Origin: an uncultured Gemmatimonadota bacterium
GTDB lineage: Bacteria; Gemmatimonadota; Gemmatimonadetes; Gemmatimonadales; Gemmatimonadaceae
DNA: 6,849 nucleotides
NCBI GenBank assembly: GCA_946478895.1
Contig: CAMLDY010000123.1
Span: 1 to 6,849, forward strand
Direction of reading: 5' to 3'
Part shown: one piece after another, positions 6,675 through 6,849 of the stretch
Numbering within the stretch: the stretch's first letter is position 1
Layout: each line of letters starts with the position of its first letter
Notes under the pieces: generated by a model
Databases searched by the model: none
Told to the model about the DNA's origin: nothing
Seen by the model: the letters and a program-made list of their open reading frames with translations, nothing else
Program-made: the position numbers and the translations under genes

Positions 6675-6849
6675 ATGCGCACAAAAACATTTCTTTCCAT
6701 TTCGTTACTCTCGTTCGCTGCCGTCGCGAGTGCATGCTCGCGGCACAAAGTTGCTGCAGCGCCAACGCCGAACAACAATGCCGCTGCCGAGCGTGCTGCC
6801 ACCGAAGCCGCCCAGCGCGAGAACGCCCAGCTGCGTGGAAGCGAAAGCA
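6675..6849 (+). CDS. Lipoprotein N-terminus, probably Pal/OmpA family (runs off the right edge)
   Basis: Partial gene, 58 codons in the window, the only clear plus-strand gene. The product starts MRTKTFLSISLLSFAAVASACS: basic start, hydrophobic core and an A-S-A-C lipobox with Cys21, so it is probably an outer-membrane-anchored lipoprotein. After a short linker with Pro and Asn comes an Ala/Glu/Arg-rich helical stretch (AAAERAATEAAQRENAQLR). This layout (lipobox, short linker, charged Ala-rich helix) is what I recall before the OmpA domain of Pal in Gemmatimonadota, but the diagnostic OmpA-like domain lies outside the window. GGGGA just before the ATG may serve as ribosome binding site. It is divergent from the histidine kinase gene with 154 bases between them. 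Lipoprotein call firm; Pal identity tentative. Confidence 0.6.
   Translation, partial: MRTKTFLSISLLSFAAVASACSRHKVAAAPTPNNNAAAERAATEAAQRENAQLRGSES

Noticed and set aside
6535..6765. A 76-codon minus-strand open frame upstream of the kinase
   Set aside because: It overlaps antisense the lipoprotein gene starting at 6675, which has a convincing signal peptide and lipobox; the minus-strand product has no recognisable feature.

Overview
The window looks like chromosomal DNA of a GC-rich, Gram-negative soil-type bacterium. The gene set and style (outer-membrane lipoproteins, Tat-exported sugar enzymes, a Pal-like lipoprotein start, weak or absent Shine-Dalgarno sequences) fit Gemmatimonadota or a similar phylum. 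That assignment is an inference from protein style; no rRNA or marker gene is present.

Nearly everything is on the minus strand. In transcription order there is a soluble histidine kinase (6520 to 5231). A compact four-gene sugar cluster follows: a Tat-exported xylose-isomerase-like TIM-barrel protein (5162 to 4305), a Tat-exported Gfo/Idh/MocA oxidoreductase (4266 to 2710), a DUF1080 lipoprotein (2688 to 1963) and a nucleoside:H+ symporter-family (NHS) transporter (1966 to 689). The last two genes overlap by ATGA. A 241-base gap (448-688) then holds a long imperfect palindrome of about 140-190 bases. It is followed by a small lipoprotein gene (447 to 223) and the start of a DHA2-type multidrug MFS transporter that runs off the left edge. 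At the right edge a divergent plus-strand gene begins (6675 onward); it encodes the N-terminus of a lipoprotein with a Pal/OmpA-like look.

The sugar cluster is the main content. Gfo/Idh/MocA dehydrogenase, DUF1080 protein and xylose-isomerase-like protein is the combination used in the recently described route that breaks glycosidic bonds through 3-keto intermediates (oxidation at C3, elimination of the aglycone, hydration or isomerisation of the resulting glycal). Here three enzymes carry export signals, so the chemistry would occur outside the cytoplasm, and the NHS transporter could import the product. The individual families are clear; the pathway assignment and substrate are inferred.

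No tRNA, rRNA, CRISPR array, transposase or phage gene was seen.
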